Of a DNA stretch of 7,977 nt, positions 7,052 through 7,977 are shown in pieces (within the stretch, counting starts at the first letter, position 1; each line of letters starts with the position of its first letter). A program made the position numbers and the translations under genes. The stretch is from Vibrio sp. UBA2441 (GTDB taxonomy: Bacteria > Pseudomonadota > Gammaproteobacteria > Enterobacterales > Vibrionaceae). The notes under the pieces are model-generated. The model had not been told where the DNA came from. It worked only from the letters and a program-made list of their open reading frames with translations, and did not search any database. The stretch covers positions 14,117-22,093 of the forward strand of contig DDQN01000075.1 in NCBI GenBank assembly GCA_002342685.1, given 5' to 3'.

Positions 7052-7087
7052 GAGTGATTACCTGCTAATCAAGGGTGAAAATCAACC

Positions 7088-7129
7088 ACAAGAATAGTAG
7101 AGGCATCTTGTAACCTTCTACTTTCTTGT
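7088..7129 (-). promoter_or_regulatory. Imperfect hairpin in the ackA leader
   Basis: ACAAGAA (7088-7094) pairs with TTCTTGT (7123-7129), and GTAGA (7097-7101) with TCTAC (7117-7121), separated by a small asymmetric internal loop and closed by a 15-nt loop. That is 12 bp in two helices ending about 36 nt before the ackA start. If transcription starts at either of the two distal -10 candidates, most or all of it is in the ackA 5' UTR. Confidence 0.5.
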
Positions 7130-7154
7130 TTATATAAATCTTATATCCTTATAT
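7129..7154 (-). promoter_or_regulatory. Cluster of candidate -10 elements for ackA
   Basis: On the minus strand TATAAG (7148-7153), TATAAG (7140-7145) and TATAAA (7129-7134) occur in series, each preceded by A. None has a good -35 at 16-18 bp, which would suit an activator-dependent promoter. The predicted leader would be about 70-90 nt. Which hexamer is used cannot be decided by eye. Confidence 0.4.
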
Positions 7155-7182
7155 GAAACAAAATCTCATAACTGTGACCTTG

Positions 7183-7199
7183 TTAGCATTCCTTGCTAA
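7183..7199. promoter_or_regulatory. Inverted repeat in ackA/yfbV control region
   Basis: TTAGCA and TGCTAA are separated by TTCCT. The element lies 30-45 bp upstream of the most distal ackA -10 candidate, a position suitable for an activator or repressor site. The regulator is not recognised, and six-base arms could occur by chance. Confidence 0.35.
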
Positions 7200-7246
7200 T
7201 AAATGCCATTTTGTTGCTATATTTATAAATAAAGTCAACAATGACA

Positions 7247-7274
7247 TTGAGGGTCTGCAAAGGATAGCGATAAT
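7247..7274 (+). promoter_or_regulatory. Candidate yfbV promoter
   Basis: TTGAGG (7247-7252), a 16-bp spacer and GATAAT (7269-7274) make a reasonable sigma-70 promoter directed at yfbV. The leader would be about 95 nt and would include the palindrome plus T8 at 7338-7360. Confidence 0.45.
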
Positions 7275-7337
7275 GGCTCAAGATAACAAAAATTATTTGA
7301 AAGAATATTAACTTTCATCAAGTTTTTTATAGGTTTT

Positions 7338-7360
7338 GTTGAATGATTCAACTTTTTTTT
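7338..7360 (+). promoter_or_regulatory. Palindrome followed by T8 just before yfbV
   Basis: GTTGAAT-G-ATTCAAC (7338-7352) is a perfect 15-bp palindrome followed directly by eight T residues (7353-7360). As RNA it can fold into a 6-bp stem with a UGA loop plus U-tract, a weak terminator or attenuator shape. As DNA it could be an operator. It ends 4 bp before the yfbV ribosome site. Confidence 0.45.
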
Positions 7361-7363
7361 AGT

Positions 7364-7370
7364 GGGGAGG
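7364..7370 (+). promoter_or_regulatory. Strong ribosome binding site of yfbV
   Basis: GGGGAGG lies 6 nt before ATG 7377 and fixes the start. Confidence 0.75.
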
Positions 7371-7376
7371 TCGTGA

Positions 7377-7829
7377 ATGAATACTAAATCTGGGTTGGTT
7401 CACATTCTACGGGATGGCCAAATGTACATGGACACTTGGCCCATGCGAAAAGAACTGTCATCTCTTTTTCCGGAGCACCGGATAATAAAAGCGACTCGAT
7501 TCGGCATTAAAGTGATGCCGGCATTTGCAGCGATAACCATATTAATGCAGATGAGCTTTCAGAATACACAAGCCATGCCTCAAGCCATAGTAATAGCGTT
7601 GTTTGCTATTAGTTTGCCATTGCAAGGGATGTGGTGGTTGGGTAGCCGTTCTAAGACGAAGCTTCCCCCAGCGTTGGCGGGTTGGTATCGAGAATTACAT
7701 CAAAAAATTATAGAGACAGGTTTTGCTCTGGAGCCTGTTAAAGCAAAACCTAGATATAAAGAACTAGCGATCATTTTAAACAGAGCATTCAGACAGCTGG
7801 ATAAAAATGCACTCGAACGCTGGTTTTAA
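7377..7829 (+). CDS. yfbV: UPF0208 / DUF412 inner-membrane protein YfbV
   Basis: This 150-residue protein matches the E. coli YfbV family in length (~151), architecture and position beside ackA. It has a soluble N-terminal part (GQMYMDTWPMRKELSSLFPEHR), two membrane spans at ~44-62 and ~68-88 joined by a very short loop, a conserved LPLQGMWWLGSRSKTKLPP segment, and a basic C-terminal cytoplasmic tail (WYRELHQKI through FRQLDKNALERWF). In E. coli YfbV has been implicated with MatP in keeping Ter-macrodomain constraints from spreading along the chromosome; the biochemical function is unknown. It is transcribed away from ackA and appears monocistronic, with a hairpin 31 bp after its stop. Confidence 0.93.
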   Translation: MNTKSGLVHILRDGQMYMDTWPMRKELSSLFPEHRIIKATRFGIKVMPAFAAITILMQMSFQNTQAMPQAIVIALFAISLPLQGMWWLGSRSKTKLPPALAGWYRELHQKIIETGFALEPVKAKPRYKELAIILNRAFRQLDKNALERWF

Positions 7830-7860
7830 CGCCTTACTCCCGTCACTAAATTTATTTTGT

Positions 7861-7884
7861 CACTCCCCTTGCCAAAGGGGAGTG
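7861..7884. other. Perfect 10-bp hairpin downstream of yfbV
   Basis: CACTCCCCTT-GCCA-AAGGGGAGTG is a perfect inverted repeat. Neither strand has a proper T-tract after it (plus strand continues CGCTTGTATT), so it is not a textbook intrinsic terminator. It may still protect the 3' end of the yfbV mRNA or be a dispersed palindromic repeat. It lies 12 bp before the heptamer array. Confidence 0.6.
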
Positions 7885-7896
7885 CGCTTGTATTAT

Positions 7897-7977
7897 CGCC
7901 CATCGCCCATCGCCCATCGCCCATCGCCCATAACCCATCGCCCATCGCCCATAACCCATCGCCCATAACCCATAGCC
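7897..7977. repeat. Tandem heptamer array CGCCCAT/AACCCAT, open at right edge
   Basis: Eleven uninterrupted heptamers run from 7897 to 7973 in perfect register, and a twelfth (AGCC...) is cut by the window end. The order is CGCCCAT five times, AACCCAT, CGCCCAT twice, AACCCAT, CGCCCAT, AACCCAT. Only the first two positions of the unit vary, as CG or AA. There are no spacers and no coding potential. The AACCCAT unit equals the last unit of the array at 3475-3558 read one step out of phase. Confidence 0.92.

Larger units (their letters stand above)
7052..7376. promoter_or_regulatory. Divergent ackA / yfbV control region (325 bp, no gene)
   Basis: This AT-rich gap lies between two divergent starts and contains no credible coding frame. 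From left to right it holds the ackA ribosome site (AGG, 7061-7063), an imperfect hairpin (7088-7129), three ATATAA-type hexamers on the minus strand (7129-7154), an inverted repeat TTAGCA-TTCCT-TGCTAA (7183-7199), a candidate yfbV promoter (7247-7274), and a palindrome with a T8 run (7338-7360) before the yfbV ribosome site. A TGTGA half site at 7174-7178 has a poor partner half, so CRP control is only possible. Confidence 0.7.

Noticed and set aside
7174..7189. CRP-like site TGTGA-N6-TAGCA upstream of ackA
   Set aside because: Only one half site matches; the second keeps three of five bases. It is too weak to list as a CRP site.
7052..7376. FNR or ArcA boxes expected from ackA regulation in relatives
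   Set aside because: Several TTGAT and GTTAA half sites occur, but I found no TTGAT-N4-ATCAA or properly spaced GTTAA repeats, and such half sites are expected by chance in AT-rich DNA.
7897..7977. Possible CRISPR array
   Set aside because: The units are 7 bp and directly adjacent, with no spacers of 25-40 bp and no cas genes in the window.
1..7977. Mobile element, defence island or other new multi-gene system
   Set aside because: All coding capacity is accounted for by housekeeping or recognisable family genes; there is no transposase, integrase, nuclease, toxin-antitoxin pair or long terminal inverted repeat.

Overview
The window carries the acetate kinase / phosphotransacetylase (ackA-pta) locus of a gammaproteobacterium, with flanking genes. 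A divergent yfbV (UPF0208/DUF412) next to ackA-pta is the arrangement known from enterobacteria, vibrios and Shewanella-like bacteria. Moderate GC, AT-rich intergenic DNA, and a Tim44-like gene plus an LplT/PlsC fusion beyond pta lean towards an Alteromonadales/Shewanella-like marine bacterium. That placement is inference; no rRNA or marker gene is present to settle it.

Layout, left to right. (1) 1-1798, minus: a lysophospholipid-transporter-like MFS protein fused to a PlsC acyltransferase, cut by the left edge. (2) 1815-2405, minus: a TetR-family repressor 16 bp upstream of that gene and evidently in its operon. The tetR promoter (TTGACC-17-TAGAAT) has a near-perfect palindrome on its start point. 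(3) 2603-3469, plus: an exported or membrane-anchored Tim44-like protein, divergent from tetR. (4) 3470-3607: a convergent gap holding a degenerate heptamer array and a strong bidirectional terminator. (5) 3608-5752, minus: pta, whose ATG start restores the classical 714-residue enzyme. (6) 5753-5854: the ackA-pta gap, holding two inverted repeats, one with a U-rich tail. (7) 5855-7051, minus: ackA. (8) 7052-7376: a divergent AT-rich control region. (9) 7377-7829, plus: yfbV. (10) 7830-7977: a hairpin and a second heptamer array running off the right edge.

Function. Pta and AckA interconvert acetyl-CoA, acetyl phosphate and acetate: overflow and fermentative ATP formation, and in reverse acetate activation. 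The TetR/MFS-PlsC pair looks like a self-regulated membrane-lipid repair or remodelling operon (inference). The Tim44-like and YfbV proteins are membrane proteins whose roles cannot be derived from context.

No mobile element, CRISPR array, tRNA/rRNA or defence-like cassette was seen. The least explained items are the two related heptamer arrays, the autoregulatory operator of the lipid operon, and the RNA-structure candidates around ackA-pta. I saw no clear new multi-gene system.
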